This document shows positions 9,791-21,674 of a stretch of 64,000 bases of DNA, piece by piece. Position 1 is the stretch's first letter; the number at the start of each line of letters is the position of its first letter. The position numbers and the translations under genes are program-made. Under the pieces are notes generated by a model. It was not told the DNA's origin. It was given only the letters and a program-made list of their open reading frames with translations, and searched no databases. The DNA lies in the NCBI RefSeq assembly GCF_035046485.1, contig NC_085138.1, positions 21,678,440 through 21,742,439 of the forward strand. Reading direction: 5' to 3'. This DNA is from Aedes albopictus. Taxonomy: Eukaryota > Arthropoda > Insecta > Diptera > Culicidae.

Positions 9791-11202
9791 TAATTCTGTT
9801 CAATTGAAACGAAACTCAGTCTGCACAAATTTAGTGGCGTTGTGTATTTAAATTGACCCTTAGAATAGTAATTTTCACCGAAAACCACCGTTCAGTGTAC
9901 TATAGTGAACTTTTAATCGAAAATATACTGATATCGACGAATGGGGTCCGTTTGTGATTTTGGTTATATTTTTCCCTCGCCGTTTCTCTCACATAAATGA
10001 GTGTCCATTTTGCCCCGGTAGGAGACAATATTTTCAAACTAGATTTTTGATATAAAACAGAAGCAAATATAAACATGTTAAGCATGTAAATACAGCAAAA
10101 CTAATTGCATGTGTTCTAGAAATAATAGTTTTCAATCGACCTGCAATTAATTATTCACTGAACCTTTTTTTAGATGGTGTGAAAATTGTAATTTCCATGC
10201 ACAAAAAACGAAGGACGCAACTTTTTCGTGTAAAGTCAAGTATAATTTTAATTTTGAATGTTTCTTTGCTGAATCTACGTTTTAGATAAATGGACTATAT
10301 TCCCCATTCATTAAAAGTGCAAAAGAGTTCGCATATGTGAAAATATTGAAGGTGTCCATTCCAGAGTTGATGTACACGTGCTGTAGTCCCATGTACGGGA
10401 GCCTCATTGCAGGCCAGCTCCCAGGAGCACAGTACATTTTGAGACTAAAATGTGTTTGCCTCATTTTTCTCAAGATGTGTCTCATGAGCTTCGTCTCATG
10501 TGCTGATTAAATTAGAAAATTTCACGACAAAAACTTCCTAAACGGACGAGAATTGAAACCTTAACATTTGCATTGAGAGTCCCTAGTCGTATCGCATAGA
10601 CCAACCAGACACTTGTGTTCTGTATGGAAAAAAGTTGTTGAGGTTCTTCGTTACCAAGAAGTTGTTTTTCACCTTAGATACCAACAGCTCACGCAGCGCA
10701 TGAGACGAGCTCCCCGGGAGCTAGGTGCCTAGCTCGCACCCACCAGATTTTCGTGAGCCTCTTAGCAGCGCAGCACACTGCGATTTTGAAGTGCTGGGAG
10801 ACAATTTGGTGGGAGGCTCGCAGTCACATTTATGTACACATGAGCAATGGGAAACTCTGGTCCATTCTGTTCCGGGTGTCCATACCGCCCCGCCTACCCC
10901 TACCTAACCAAAAATTCCAGGTCGCGTAAATCGAAGGTAAAGGGTGTCACGGGAAAATAAATCCTTGAGTTTTCCAAGTTTTTTAAAAGAGGAAAAATAG
11001 AAAAAAAAAATTATGAACCATTTTTTTTTCAACAAATTTAACGAAACCTTCAATTTATTCATCACGTTCAAACGTGGTAAAACTTTTTTTAAAGCATAAT
11101 TGTTTAAGGCAGACCAGCAGGTTTCCTTCTGCCTATTAACCTGAGCTGGACAAGGATGGCAGCAAGGATGACAAGGATGACAAGCAACAACGATAGAATT
11201 TT
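9791..11202. other. No gene; one degenerate tRNA-like segment
   Basis: No supported ORF is present. On the minus strand near 10540-10612, TGGTTGGTCTATGCGATACG followed by GGTTTCAATTCTC resembles A and B boxes of a tRNA-derived SINE, with weak support. 10705-10735 holds the palindromic words CTCCCCGGGAG and CTAGGTGCCTAG. 11150-11195 is a GACAAGGAT microsatellite-like run. Confidence 0.35.
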
Positions 11203-11215
11203 GTCGTCAAGCATT

Positions 11216-12313
11216 TTTTTTTTTTATCCATTACGTTTATTTCAAGGCTCACTCGCCGGTTCCAGCTTTACAGAGCCAATATTCGTAACATTTAGTGTTA
11301 TAAATAGGTAAAGTTACTCCTTTCCGATTTTTATTTTTCGGCAAAACATTCTTTTCTTCCGACGGACTGTCGACTGCAGCAGCATTGTGGCCCGTGTTGG
11401 CGGACCCCTGTTCCGAACAAACTTTTTTAGTCACATTGTCCTTTTGTTTGGTTGATCGCCGGCGTTTGTGAGTCACAACGTTGAAATCGCCAGATGATGT
11501 GCTCGAAGCATTGTCTTCGACGTCGGTCCAGTCATCATTGTTCTGCGTTGTGTGTTCTCCAGACGTAGGTTTATTTACAGCGGGTGATGGCTCTGCATTA
11601 GTGTTGTTGATTGGGGGGAAATCAGTTTCATTGAACAACCCGTCGGATGGCGGCAAAGTTGATTTATTGCTCATGGAGGAACTGGGGCTCGAGCACTTCT
11701 CCTTTGGGTGGGCCGGCTGGCCGCATTGATGGCACAATTTAGGCTGGGTAAGGTACGAGACCATTGTTCTCTCGTTTTCGATGGTGATGTATGACGGAAT
11801 ATCGCGAAGTAATCGCATTCTCAACACACGCACGCCGTTCGGAAGTCCGGAGAAGTAGTGTTTCCACGTATCGTTTCGTATGGAAATCACTTCCCCATAC
11901 TTCAGCATATAGTCGCCGATAACGGAATTGTCCATCGATAGTGGAAGATCGTGTATTCGCACGGTCACAGCATCGCAGTCCACGTAGACGGGGATGCAAA
12001 ACTCTTTACCCGCGCAAAGCATTGTTCGTTTGCAATTGTTGTCCAATTGATAACGCGATGCAATATCGAAGCTTTTCATTTCGATAAGCACACAGTTGCG
12101 GGCGTGATGCAACTGTATACTTTCCACATGCGGATATTGGAGATTAATCTCCTTCTCCAAAAACTGCTGCACTGTTCTAATATCCGGACGAACCGGCAGA
12201 ACAGTGAAATCAATCACAAGTGTGTTTTTTCGTACACTACACATGATTGTGATCGAGAGTAAAGCGATACAAGAAAACACGACCGACGTACGCGATGATT
12301 GGCAGTCAACTGA
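11216..12313 (-). mobile_element. ORF1-only LINE insertion with poly(A) and 13-bp TSD
   Basis: The 13-base direct repeat GTCGTCAAGCATT flanks it at 11203-11215 and 12314-12326. The minus strand starts CAGTTGACTGCC, has 69 bases of leader, one gag-like ORF, then GAAATAAACG (contains AATAAA) and a run of at least 12 A. This is a target-primed insertion of a polyadenylated RNA that encodes only ORF1. There is no ORF2, endonuclease or RT between the ORF and the tail. It resembles the half-LINE idea known from mammalian HAL1 elements. An internally deleted transcript of a larger LINE is the likely source. Confidence 0.8.
11249..12244 (-). CDS. LINE ORF1 (gag-like) protein with one CCHC zinc knuckle
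   Basis: I start at the ATG at 12244, because the longer frame begins inside the flanking target-site duplication. The product is 331 residues and the frame is intact. The N-terminal 150 residues contain an RNA-recognition-like region, as in gag-like ORF1 proteins of jockey/I-group LINEs (QFLEKEINLQYPHVESIQLH, VTVRIHDLPLSMDNSVIGDY). A zinc knuckle CHQCGQPAHPKEKC (C-x2-C-x4-H-x4-C) lies around residue 192. A Ser/Asn/Thr-rich, charged tail follows. Such proteins bind the element RNA. The last dozen residues (KCYEYWLCKAGTGE) may be read from former 3' UTR or ORF2 sequence after a deletion. The exact clade is not certain. Confidence 0.75.
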   Translation of the reverse strand: MCSVRKNTLVIDFTVLPVRPDIRTVQQFLEKEINLQYPHVESIQLHHARNCVLIEMKSFDIASRYQLDNNCKRTMLCAGKEFCIPVYVDCDAVTVRIHDLPLSMDNSVIGDYMLKYGEVISIRNDTWKHYFSGLPNGVRVLRMRLLRDIPSYITIENERTMVSYLTQPKLCHQCGQPAHPKEKCSSPSSSMSNKSTLPPSDGLFNETDFPPINNTNAEPSPAVNKPTSGEHTTQNNDDWTDVEDNASSTSSGDFNVVTHKRRRSTKQKDNVTKKVCSEQGSANTGHNAAAVDSPSEEKNVLPKNKNRKGVTLPIYNTKCYEYWLCKAGTGE

Positions 12314-12386
12314 GTCGTCAAGCATTCATAACCAGTGTTGAAAAATTCATTTCGCCATATCTAAATTCAATTACCCACAGATCATT

Positions 12387-12679
12387 TTAGAAGCCGAATC
12401 TGAGAATATAATATATGAAGAACTTGTGCGGCTAGACCAGTTCTGCAAGAAAGTCACGGAAAAACCGCTATTTTTCGAACATTTAAGGTAAATGTCACGG
12501 GCTACCTTTGAAAAATGCCAAATGATATTCACCGTGAATATCATTAGGCATATTTCGAAGGTAGTCCGTGACATTTACCTTATATATTCGAAAAATATCG
12601 TTTTTTCCGTGACTTTCTTGTAGAACTGGTCTAGCCGCACAAGTTTTTCATATACCATATTTTCAGGTTCAGCTTCTAA
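12387..12679. mobile_element. Full-length hairpin MITE
   Basis: Two arms of about 145 bases are near-perfect inverted copies around a centre at GATATTCACCGTGAATATC (about 12532). Outer arms carry AACTTGTGCGGCTAGACCAG and its complement, and inner arms TAAATGTCACGG and its complement. Transcribed RNA would form one long hairpin. There is no ORF. Confidence 0.85.
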
Positions 12680-12699
12680 ATTGAGCTGTACACTGAGCC

Positions 12700-13215
12700 A
12701 ACTCTCTCGATCACAGTTATATGTCAATCATATATTACTGCACTATTGGAATATCATATGAATCTAATCTAAGGTTGAAAATGGGATGTGAGAGTTATAT
12801 GCGACGCATGTGGTATGACTCTCAGGTCGCCATGATACTGTTATATGTAATGCATTTTGCTTCTATCATGCGAGCTGGGTGCGCCAAAGTATATGCAACT
12901 CCAATAATATCCTTCACATTTTGAAAAAAAGTTTCCTCGGCTGGAGTGGGAATCGAACTCACAACGCCTTTATGACCGACGCCGCTAGCCGCACGAACAC
13001 GAAGCTCAGTTACTGGGATTGCGGTATTCTGCAAAACGTGTTCCACTTTATCTGCCAATGTTGCTTTTCCACCCGGCCAAAGTTATATGCTCAGCTGATG
13101 TATCGATCGTGTTATGTGCATATAACTCCGATATGCGCAAGTGTCATTTAGTTTCATTAGAAGGCTTTTCAATCGGAACTGTTTATGATATGATACGTAT
13201 AACGATTCATTTGAA
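12700..13215 (-). mobile_element. Probable tRNA-derived SINE in a larger repeat
   Basis: On the minus strand, 12945-13020 reads GTGCGGCTAGCGGCGTCGG followed by a T-arm-like GTGAGTTCGATTCCCAC (B box GTTCGATTCCC). The flanks hold repeated AGTTATATGC and CATATGA words on both sides, suggesting the unit is longer than the tRNA-like part. Ends were not determined. Confidence 0.45.
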
Positions 13216-16200
13216 GTGAACGTGTCAGACTAGGGGTAAAATGTATGTGTAGCGTCTGATGAAATAGGCTCTTAGAATTATTTCAGTGTAGGTGATTGAA
13301 TTTAGATATGACGAAATGAATTTTCCAGCACTGTTCATAAAAACCCATGCTCCGCGAATAATGAATCGCTCGGCATGTGCGGCCGTGATGCGATCGTTAT
13401 CATGAAGTCGAAATGATAAATTTCGATTTTCGATCACTTTTTGTGCATTCTTATTGCTGAAGCTTCACGATCTGCATATGAATGTAATATTCCAGATCAT
13501 GAATTTTGGTTCCGGGTTCAAAAGTGGCCATAATCGTGATGAATAAAGTTTATCGCGACTTGTAACATGATCCGATAACGATAGATCCCGCGAAGCGTGC
13601 ATCAGATGTTTAATTGCTCTGTGATACGAGCACAGCGCGAGGGTGTCGCATCAAGCTACCGCAAGAGCAACGGCTATCTTTGATTGTTCGTATGGTGTAT
13701 CATTTATCGTTAGAAGTGATTTTCTTCCATCCTTGGAGCTGGAAATAACTTTTGACTGTTTACCTTTTTTTTACAATGCTTTTCAAACACTACTGAAAAT
13801 TTGTCCCGATAAAAGCAACTTGATTTTTGAAATCTGGCTTTGAATTAAAATCTGTGGAATCCCATTACAAAACTACAGAATTTCTTGCAGATTATGTTTC
13901 AAAATTCTTCCAAAATAATTTCAAAAACTAAGATTTGCAGCATAAATTTCACTTGAAGGACTTTTAAGAGTTTGCCATTTTGTGATTGTTACATATGTTA
14001 TCATCTTGAAATAACTGCAACTTTTCCAAATTCCTGATTAGAATTAAATTCTGAAAAGAGTCTTCAAGTCAACCTGTACTCGTACCAAAGCTTCTCTGAA
14101 CGTTCAATAAATTCCCTTTCAGGATTTCAAGTTTTCCAGGTAGTATACATTCTATCAGCATTTCGGAAAGCTTGGTTCGTCAGCTTTTTCTTTGGTGTAA
14201 AAGCTAAAGTAAAATCTAAAGTAAAAGAGAATGTCTATTCCTCTCTATTAACATTCGAAACAAATTACCTTTTCATTTTGTTGGAAATTCTCAAAAAAAT
14301 GTCTTTCCAGTTTTGTTGTGCTCCTGTCTGCTAGTGCCTCAAACGACTTGCAATGCTATTGGGATCTTTGGTAAACTCAACACCACATTTTTTCCATATT
14401 CAGCTTGAAACTGTTGATGGTTTCATTACAGCAAATTGTTATTAGGTCTGTGCATGTTCCTGACTCTGCTCTGAAATGATAATTTCAGGTAAAGTTCATG
14501 GGAAAAGCACGTAAAAACAATATGCATCAGATAGAAAAGCAGCAAAGGTTTGTGAGAAATCTGCTAAAAAATTGCATTCTACGAATACCCAACAGATAGG
14601 TAGCATGTGGATAAAAAAAACAAGAATTTGCTCAATACTTTAGGGATATGAATGATTTTGCCAAGAATCTACTAAGCATTTTGTAAAATACTCCCTATAG
14701 TTTATAAATCCATCTAAAATCTGATTTGAAGTTTTCCACAGGGCTTATAATGCATAAAGGGTCTAGGAATTTGCAATTCATTTTTGTAAAAGAAAAATAT
14801 TGCAATGATCTCAGGAAAATATTTTACAATTTAGTTCTTTTTTTCGTTTGGATACAACCGTAAGTTAACTAAAAATTAACTAAGCAATTCTAAAAAGCCA
14901 CTAAGATAGAGAGCTAGATTTCCTTTTGTCTCCCAGTTCTCTAGTGGCACTTAGTAAGTGCTCAAAAACACTAAGTTGAAGAGAGGCAGCTCAAGGACTA
15001 GAAAGAAATAGAGGATCTCAGAAAGATTTTGCCAAAAACATTACAAAAACTTCACCAGAATTTAAATAAAATCAACTATGATCTGTGCCATAAATAACTA
15101 TGCTTCTCAAGACTGAATCCGTTAGATAAACGATATCATCAAAGAATGGGTCGAACATTCATCAAACATTATACTGAGCACTGTTTGATGTAGTTTGTAC
15201 ATAAGTGACCCGATTTTGTCAGCCCCTTTTCGGAACACATGTTTTGCTCTCTTCAAAAAATTAAACAGTTTTTCAAACTTTGTATCCCTGCATGTTCTGC
15301 ATTTGAAGGTTGATGATAAACAATAATAAATTAATTGAAATTTGATTGTAAGATAATGAGAGCAAAAAGTTTGTCGCACGAAAGTGAACTTCTGTCAACG
15401 ACCACAATTTTTGAAGCATAATTTAGCCAGGCTTGGAATTGATCACCGTTCAAAGTCGATTTCAAACGACTATGAACAGTTATACGATCTCAGTGTCAAG
15501 CGATCGCAGAAGGCTCATCAAGTCATGTACGGCCTTGCTCGCAAGCTCTTCAGGCTACGAAGCTCCATTGAACTACCATTGAACGATTGCGTCTGGTTAC
15601 CATGGAAGGAGTCATTGAATGTTTGTTAACCTTTGACCGTCATTCGCCACTGAATCGACGGTCGTGAAGGTCCTAGTGGGAAGGAGCATAAGCGAACATT
15701 TACTAATATTTTCTTCAAAAGGTAGTGCTTAAAACATTGGGGTGTGAAGTTGCATAGAAAACTATTCCAGACGAAAACTGTTTGTAGTTTGCTACATACA
15801 TATTAAAAATTAGTAATTGTATCTATTATAGCTATTCTCGCCAAAACAGTTTTCCTGTCATTTTAATGCATAAATGCTGTTTTTCAGAATATGCTGTAAA
15901 GTCTTAGTCTTGGTCTTAGTTTAGTACAGAGTGTCAATGTTATCGACTATGGGAGCGATACTGCAAAACGAAAAAAATATAAAATATTATAGATATTGAT
16001 GTTTTTTCTGAAAATAAACTGTAAATTCCTATGCAAATGGCAACAACCAACGGAGTGTACGATGAATGCATATTTTAACCCCCCTTCTACTCAACAATTT
16101 TCGATTTCCTAGTTTTGCACACAAACATTATAAGAACAGCCCTTGTCCGCCAAATTGCTCCTCTTATAATTAGACGAAGTTAGCACTCCATCCTATGCAT

Positions 16201-17244
16201 TTGACGTTATTGTATATTGAACACATGGCCTCTTCCCTCGGAACGCAACTAGTTGGGCAGTTGAGCAGAGCACAAACGTGGTTGCATTTCAAGTGGTTGT
16301 TGACCCGTTTACTCTACATTTTATTGTAATTCTGCTTAAGCCATGTCCCATTTCCTTTATTTTGTGAATGTACAACTCCAGCAGTTGTCATTGCAAGTAC
16401 TCATCTGCAATAAAAATTTGAGCTATTCAAACAAGAATTGTCTTTACCAATCAAATAAAACTTACAAATCAAACCATAATTTCACGACCTGTACTACTAG
16501 TCATGACGGTCAATCCGCCCGATGGTCTAGGCGGATGATGGTAAAATAATGAAAAAGTCGTTATGGTTACCTATGGTTTCTTGGTCACGTCATTCTGCTT
16601 TGCGTTCGCGATGCATGGTTGCTAACATCGCGTTCATTGACGACGCATCATACGAGCAGAACCGTAGCTTGCTTGTGAACTTCGCGACCAATGCCAAGCC
16701 TGTTTAGCGCTGATTTCGAAACCGTGCTTCAAAAAATTTAAAGTAGAACAGTTTTTGAGTTTTAGCTCAATATCGAGTTTTACAATTTTTTAAAATACGA
16801 AATTCAATAAAATTCAAGTATCTTGCGTTTTGCTCTACCAATTTTAAATCTTTTTCCATAAATTAAAAGCTGAATACAATACCATTCGATCATCTGAATG
16901 CAGGAAATTTTCCAAAAATATATGGAGAAATGTATTTTTTCAATAAGAAAAATACAATTTAAAAATTCTTTCTCAACGTTTTTTTGACATATCATATGTA
17001 GGCGAGTTTCAGTAAAAAATTCAGCTCAATCGGAGCATTGATTACGGAGAATGAGGTGTGTGAAGTGAGCGACTTTGCTTAAAAATAGAACAAAAATCGA
17101 TTTCAAATCATCAACCTTGTATGGAAAGTCGAAAAAATTCCGCTCTACTGTATTTTTTTTCCTTCGCGTTTTCGAACTCAGGGCATGATTCTACACCAAA
17201 AACGATCGTCAGCTTACCGAGTTCAAAAATGCTGTAAACTAGTG
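13216..17244. other. AT-rich intergenic DNA, no gene recognised
   Basis: Only short frames without family resemblance are present. I see no TIR pairs, LTRs or long direct repeats. A short inverted pair TCCGCC/GGCGGA occurs at 16515-16536. The right edge is the breakpoint of the duplicated block. Confidence 0.4.
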
Positions 17245-18460
17245 TTATTGGTTCAATAGTGAAACCAGCGCAAACTACTGCAGATTATCCGACTTACAAA
17301 TCGTCAAACTTAGTCGGACCAAGTCGAAGTGAGTACACTAAGAAAATCGTAACCACAAAAAAACTAAAATTAACTACTGGCTCTTCCAGAAACATAACAT
17401 GATAATTTCACGTTATGCAAAACCAATCTTGATGAAAGTTAAATTATAGCAATGTAACATTATTTTGAAAATTGATCATTAAACTATTTTAGAACCCTTG
17501 AAAAAGATCCCAAACGAATCGAAACGTCTGGCTGGAAAGATTTAATCAACTCGTTTTTAATTCCCACCAAGACTGCTAAGCCATCTCCCAAAAGTCTATT
17601 GATAAACCATTAAAAACTTTTTTTTACGATTTCGATAAATTAAAGTGATTTCTAACCACTTTTATTCGAGCATTTATCAGCATTCAAAACTTTGAAAGAA
17701 GTCATGGACGGGAAGGGGTTAGTTAACTAGGGGTAATGGTTAATAGTTATCCTTTGTAAAATGTGTTCGCGTGTCTGGATTGCTGATACAAACTTTACTT
17801 GCCCTCTAACGGGTAAACAATAAATTACTAAACATCGGTTGATTCTATTCTACCTAGAATAATGGGAGCAGATCAATGAGATCAATGTAATCACCTTGCT
17901 TCATTATCAGTAAACTAGCTTTTTTACTGCTAATTTGACACATTTGAGCCCGACTACTTGGAAACACAGTGCGAAAAATGTGATTGAAAACTAATGCAAA
18001 GTGGACGGCACACAATCTGGCCAAAGAACGTCTAAAAATCACGTCAAGGCATACGGAAAATTTATATGTCTCATACAACTCATTCAAAAAGTGTGAGTTA
18101 GGGGGAGAGACTTGTAAGTGGATAAATTTTGCCTGACGTAATCTAAGAATGTTCCCTCACAAACGTTATTTTTCTCTGCAGTCGAACATCTTCTCTGTCA
18201 TTATCCCATTTTTGCCTGCTATCGATTGATTGCCTACCCACATCGCGTAGCACAATAGTATGTATAGTATCCATGCGGGTAGAAACTGGTGATAAATACA
18301 GGAGTTGAACATGCTACGATTTGTTCAGATATCCTATACGATATATGATACCTGATCTTTAGTCGAGGAGAATACACCACGGGTAGCAACATCTTCTTCC
18401 CTTTTGCTACTCAACGGACCAAGCTCAGTTGTTCTACCGCCCCAGTCACTATCGAACAAC

Positions 18461-18850
18461 ATGGAGCAACAGAGTACTACTTTCTTCGAGCGAACCGCTC
18501 TTCATCGGCGACCGATTCGCCTGAAAAAGCATCACCCAGGATATCCTTCGAGGTTGCAAATGCTGAGTTCACTTCACCGGAGAAGCAGCAGACTATCGAA
18601 AAAGTCAGCGGAACTTTCACCGTCGAATTTGTGCGACAGTTCTTCCCCAGCCAGCGACGATAGGAAACCTCTTGCCCATGGAAAATCTCCTCACATGAAG
18701 CGACGGCAATCGCTGCGGAAGTTCCGACGGAATGGTTCCACCCGGACGAGTTCCTCGAGGACCGTGAAAAGCCGAATGACTAAATTTGTTTCCCGGGTGT
18801 TCCAGCTGAAGCCGGTGAAGAAGGCGGCGTATTCGAGGTTGACAAATTGA
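18461..18850 (+). CDS. Unrecognised small basic Ser/Arg-rich protein, copy 1
   Basis: The frame is a 129-residue single exon. The start is the ATG at 18461 in a good insect context (GAACAACATGG); the frame is open upstream but without another ATG. The product is strongly basic, with clusters HRRPIRLKKHH, RRSSRLSKKS, KRRQSLRKFRR and SSRTVKSRMTK and a serine-rich middle (residues about 58-75). It has no signal peptide or membrane segment, so a nuclear or nucleic-acid-binding role is possible but not shown. A poly(A) signal AATAAA follows at 18952. It is convergent with TFIIF-alpha 600 bases away. Compared with copy 2, I count about 16 synonymous and 5 amino-acid changes, which is evidence that the frame is a real protein. 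I do not recognise a family. Confidence 0.7.
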   Translation: MEQQSTTFFERTALHRRPIRLKKHHPGYPSRLQMLSSLHRRSSRLSKKSAELSPSNLCDSSSPASDDRKPLAHGKSPHMKRRQSLRKFRRNGSTRTSSSRTVKSRMTKFVSRVFQLKPVKKAAYSRLTN

Positions 18851-19449
18851 AGATATTGTACATATTTTAATCTGATGAGATTTTTTTTATTAAATTTAAG
18901 TGCATGTGTGCAATGGAAGTTAAATTGAAATTAATAACATATGAAAGTAGAATAAAGGGTTGAAAATAAAAATGTCTATATGTTCGTTTAAATCACAATC
19001 CCTAAAATTTACGAATGTCGAATGCAGAGTATGTTTCAGTAGTACTTTAAGTACTTTTCTCTCAATAAATCAGGAAGTACTCATGGAACCAGTCTTCGTT
19101 CCAGAAGAACAGTAGATCAACTTTTTCATCAATAATAAAGAAATTGAACTAAGCCCACGACGCTGTGGTATTTTGCAAACATCGAGGCATAAAAAATTTC
19201 GCGAAATTCAATCTGCTTATTTTGCGGTTGACATTGATGATCTACAAAGATAATAGGTACAAGGATTTCGAATACGTTTTTGACGGTAAACTTCCCAAAG
19301 GTATCAAAATTGCGACGCTGCGCTACTGTATTATGATTATCTTACTAAGATTAATAAATTACGCTAGGAATTATATGCTTTTATCGTAAGCCCCCCGTAT
19401 AGAATCAACACTTACTTGATCTAGCTAGACACACCGATCGATGGCGTGT

Positions 19450-21324
19450 TCACTTGGGAAACTTGATGCTGAGGTACATCTTCCCTTGGATCGTCTGCTT
19501 GACCGGGTTGATCTTCTTCAGAATGGCCGTCATTGTTTCCACTAGTTTCTCGCTCGAGACGCCCGTTTTCTTGTTCTTGAACTTGGTCAACAGTTCCGTG
19601 GTGGTCATCGGCTTACGCATCAGGTAGCGCCGAACGGCTTCCTCGGTGATACCGTAGTCACTGTAAGAATGGGGGATTAGTGGTGGATGGAATCATTCGA
19701 ATTTACAGATGGTGGATGAACACTACAAGACTACACTACGATATCCCCATTTATACTCACTCTCTACTGTTGGAGCTCACGAGCCCGGTGAAAGTCGGCG
19801 GCAGCGACGGAGTCGAGTCCATTTTGGCCTTCTTGGCCGGGGTTGACACCGGACTGTTGCTGTTGTCCGATCCGGTGAAATCCGCCATCGGCATGTTGGA
19901 ACCGGCCAGCTTGCGTTTGTTGCCCTCCAGCTGCGACATGCTCGGCGAAGCGGAACGAGAATTGTTAGCGCTGGACAGGTTCGATGCGATGCCTTCCTTA
20001 TCCTTTTTGTGCTTTTTCTTGTGCTTGGAATTGCTGTTGTCCCCGTCGGAATCGGAACTGTCCGAACTGGAACCGCTGGATGAATCTTTCTTATCGTTTT
20101 CCGGCTTTTTCTTCTTCTTTTTGTCCTTCTTCTTTTTCTTAGATTCCTTGGTATCCTTTTCCTTAGTTTCTTTTTCTTTGTCCTTAGTTTTGCCGTTCTT
20201 CTCTTCGTCTTTTTTGTTCTCGTCTTCGTCCGATTTCTTTTCCTCGTCTTCTGAGTCTTCGTCCGAGGTCAGCAATTTCCGCAGGGCATCTTCCTCAGCT
20301 ACCGACTGAAGTTCCTTGTTGACCTTGGCTTCCGGTTCCGACTCGCTTTCGGAAGAATCCGAAATGTAGTCCAATTCCCGGCCTTCCTCATCTCCATCGT
20401 CCGATTCCTCAAAGGCTTCCTCATCGACGTCCCGTTTCTTCTTTTTCTTATCGGCCAACGCCTTCTTATTCTTGGCTTTCTTGTCCGCCTCATCGTCGCT
20501 GTCCTTCTCCTTGGTCTTCCCCTCGCCGTCATCATCGTCGTCGGAACTCATCTCATCCGAATCAATCCACTCGTCCATGTCGCTAATCTTCAGATCCTTG
20601 GCCTTACCAACTCCACCCTTCTTTCCCTTCGTCTCCTCCAAATCCTCTGGAATATCATCATCCTTCTTCATGCGCTTCTTCAACATCAACGAGAAATAGT
20701 TGATCGTCCTTTTCCTCCGACCAAATTCCAGTTCCGCTTCCTCCGCCGACAGAGCCTTGTACCGCTGGATCGGCTGGAAGTTGTACCACTCGTTCAACGG
20801 ATACGCCTCAATCGCCCCGTCCGGCGCATGAGTAAACACATAGAACGACGCATTTTCACCTACTCCGCCCTCCCGAATCCCCCGGAACTTCTTCCCGTCC
20901 TTCTTTCCGCCAGCCTTCAGAATCCAAGGCTGCGCATCCGGCCGATACTTCTTTGCAATGATCCCATACCGCTTCCGCCGGGCCTCCTCCCTCAGATCCC
21001 GGTTAAACTCCGACCCTGCCCCAAACTTGGGCATGTCCTCGTCCAGACCCTTGAACTCCTTCAGGTTGTTCTCCCGTTCCATCTTGACCGTGCGCCACTG
21101 CGTAAAGTCCACATTCAACGTGGCATTGTAGCGCATAACGTGGTACTTCTTCTTGAGGTTTTTCGGCACCCGGATGCTGAATTCCTGCACCGACACCGGC
21201 GGCCCCGCCGATGGTCCTGCGCCACCACCACTTCCGGATGGTTGGTTCTACAACAGATTCGAAACGCTCATACAAAACATTCCGTTGATAAAAATGTAAA
21301 CATACTCACCGAAGGACCACTCAT
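19450..21324 (-). CDS. TfIIFalpha: TFIIF subunit alpha (RAP74), copy 1, three exons
   Basis: This is the large subunit of general transcription factor TFIIF, which with TFIIF-beta (RAP30) binds RNA polymerase II during initiation and elongation in the nucleus. Exons are 21310-21324 (MSGPS), 19761-21247 and 19450-19660. Introns of 62 and 100 bases have GTGAGT donors and TTGTAG/TTACAG acceptors, and the joined length is 570 codons plus stop. Residues about 25-180 are the TFIIF-beta dimerisation domain (SIRVPKNLKKKYHVMRYN, FTQWRTVKMERENN). The middle is a long acidic/basic, Ser-rich linker with DDDDDGEGK and KKKKKDKKKKKK blocks. Residues about 500-570 form the C-terminal winged helix (DYGITEEAVRRYLMRKPM), which in other species contacts FCP1 phosphatase. 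The last residues read IKFPK here. Both ends and all junctions look functional. Confidence 0.95.
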
Positions 21325-21674
21325 TTCACCCGCTTGTCAATGTTCGCTGGTTTTTCAGTACGGGACTCTAGTTTCAAGCACTAGCAAACCACCAAAAACG
21401 GGAAAAAACCTAAACAATTTTCACTTTTTTCAGCAATGGTGGCGGAATGCGCTGCAACTCTGCTAAACTGTTGCTGATTTGCCAACCACTCGGTCCGGTT
21501 CCGCGACGAACTACGAATCAAAGGATGAAAACGAAACATGAAAAAATGACAGCTCGAACAAAACATCGCATACCCATCACCAGAACAACATCGAAAGGGT
21601 TTGGTTAGGATTGGCATAAAGGAGGATTGACATATTGTCCGTCCAGTTTCAAACCACACTGCAAAAACTGCAAA

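Larger units (their letters stand above)
17245..21634. repeat. Segmental duplication, copy 1 (4.39 kb)
   Basis: It matches 35300-39687 from TTATTGGTTCAATAGTGAAA to GGATTGACATA in the same orientation, with substitutions and a few short indels. Outside these points the two flanks are unrelated. It contains the basic-protein gene and a complete TFIIF-alpha gene. The copies start 18.06 kb apart, separated by 13.67 kb. No target-site-like repeat or TIR is seen at the edges. Confidence 0.9.

Noticed and set aside
17854..18087. A 77-codon minus-strand frame kept in both duplicated copies (also 35913-36146)
   Set aside because: All three differences between the copies inside the frame change the amino acid, so there is no sign of protein constraint; it is open by chance in a slowly diverged region.
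19165..19389. A 74-codon plus-strand frame present in both copies (also 37223-37447)
   Set aside because: It has no ATG at its start, is AT-rich with odd composition, and lies in the 3' flank of TFIIF-alpha.
19680..20309. Long plus-strand Ser/Leu-rich frame opposite TFIIF-alpha exon 2
   Set aside because: It is an antisense shadow of the Lys/Glu/Asp/Ser-rich linker of TFIIF-alpha.
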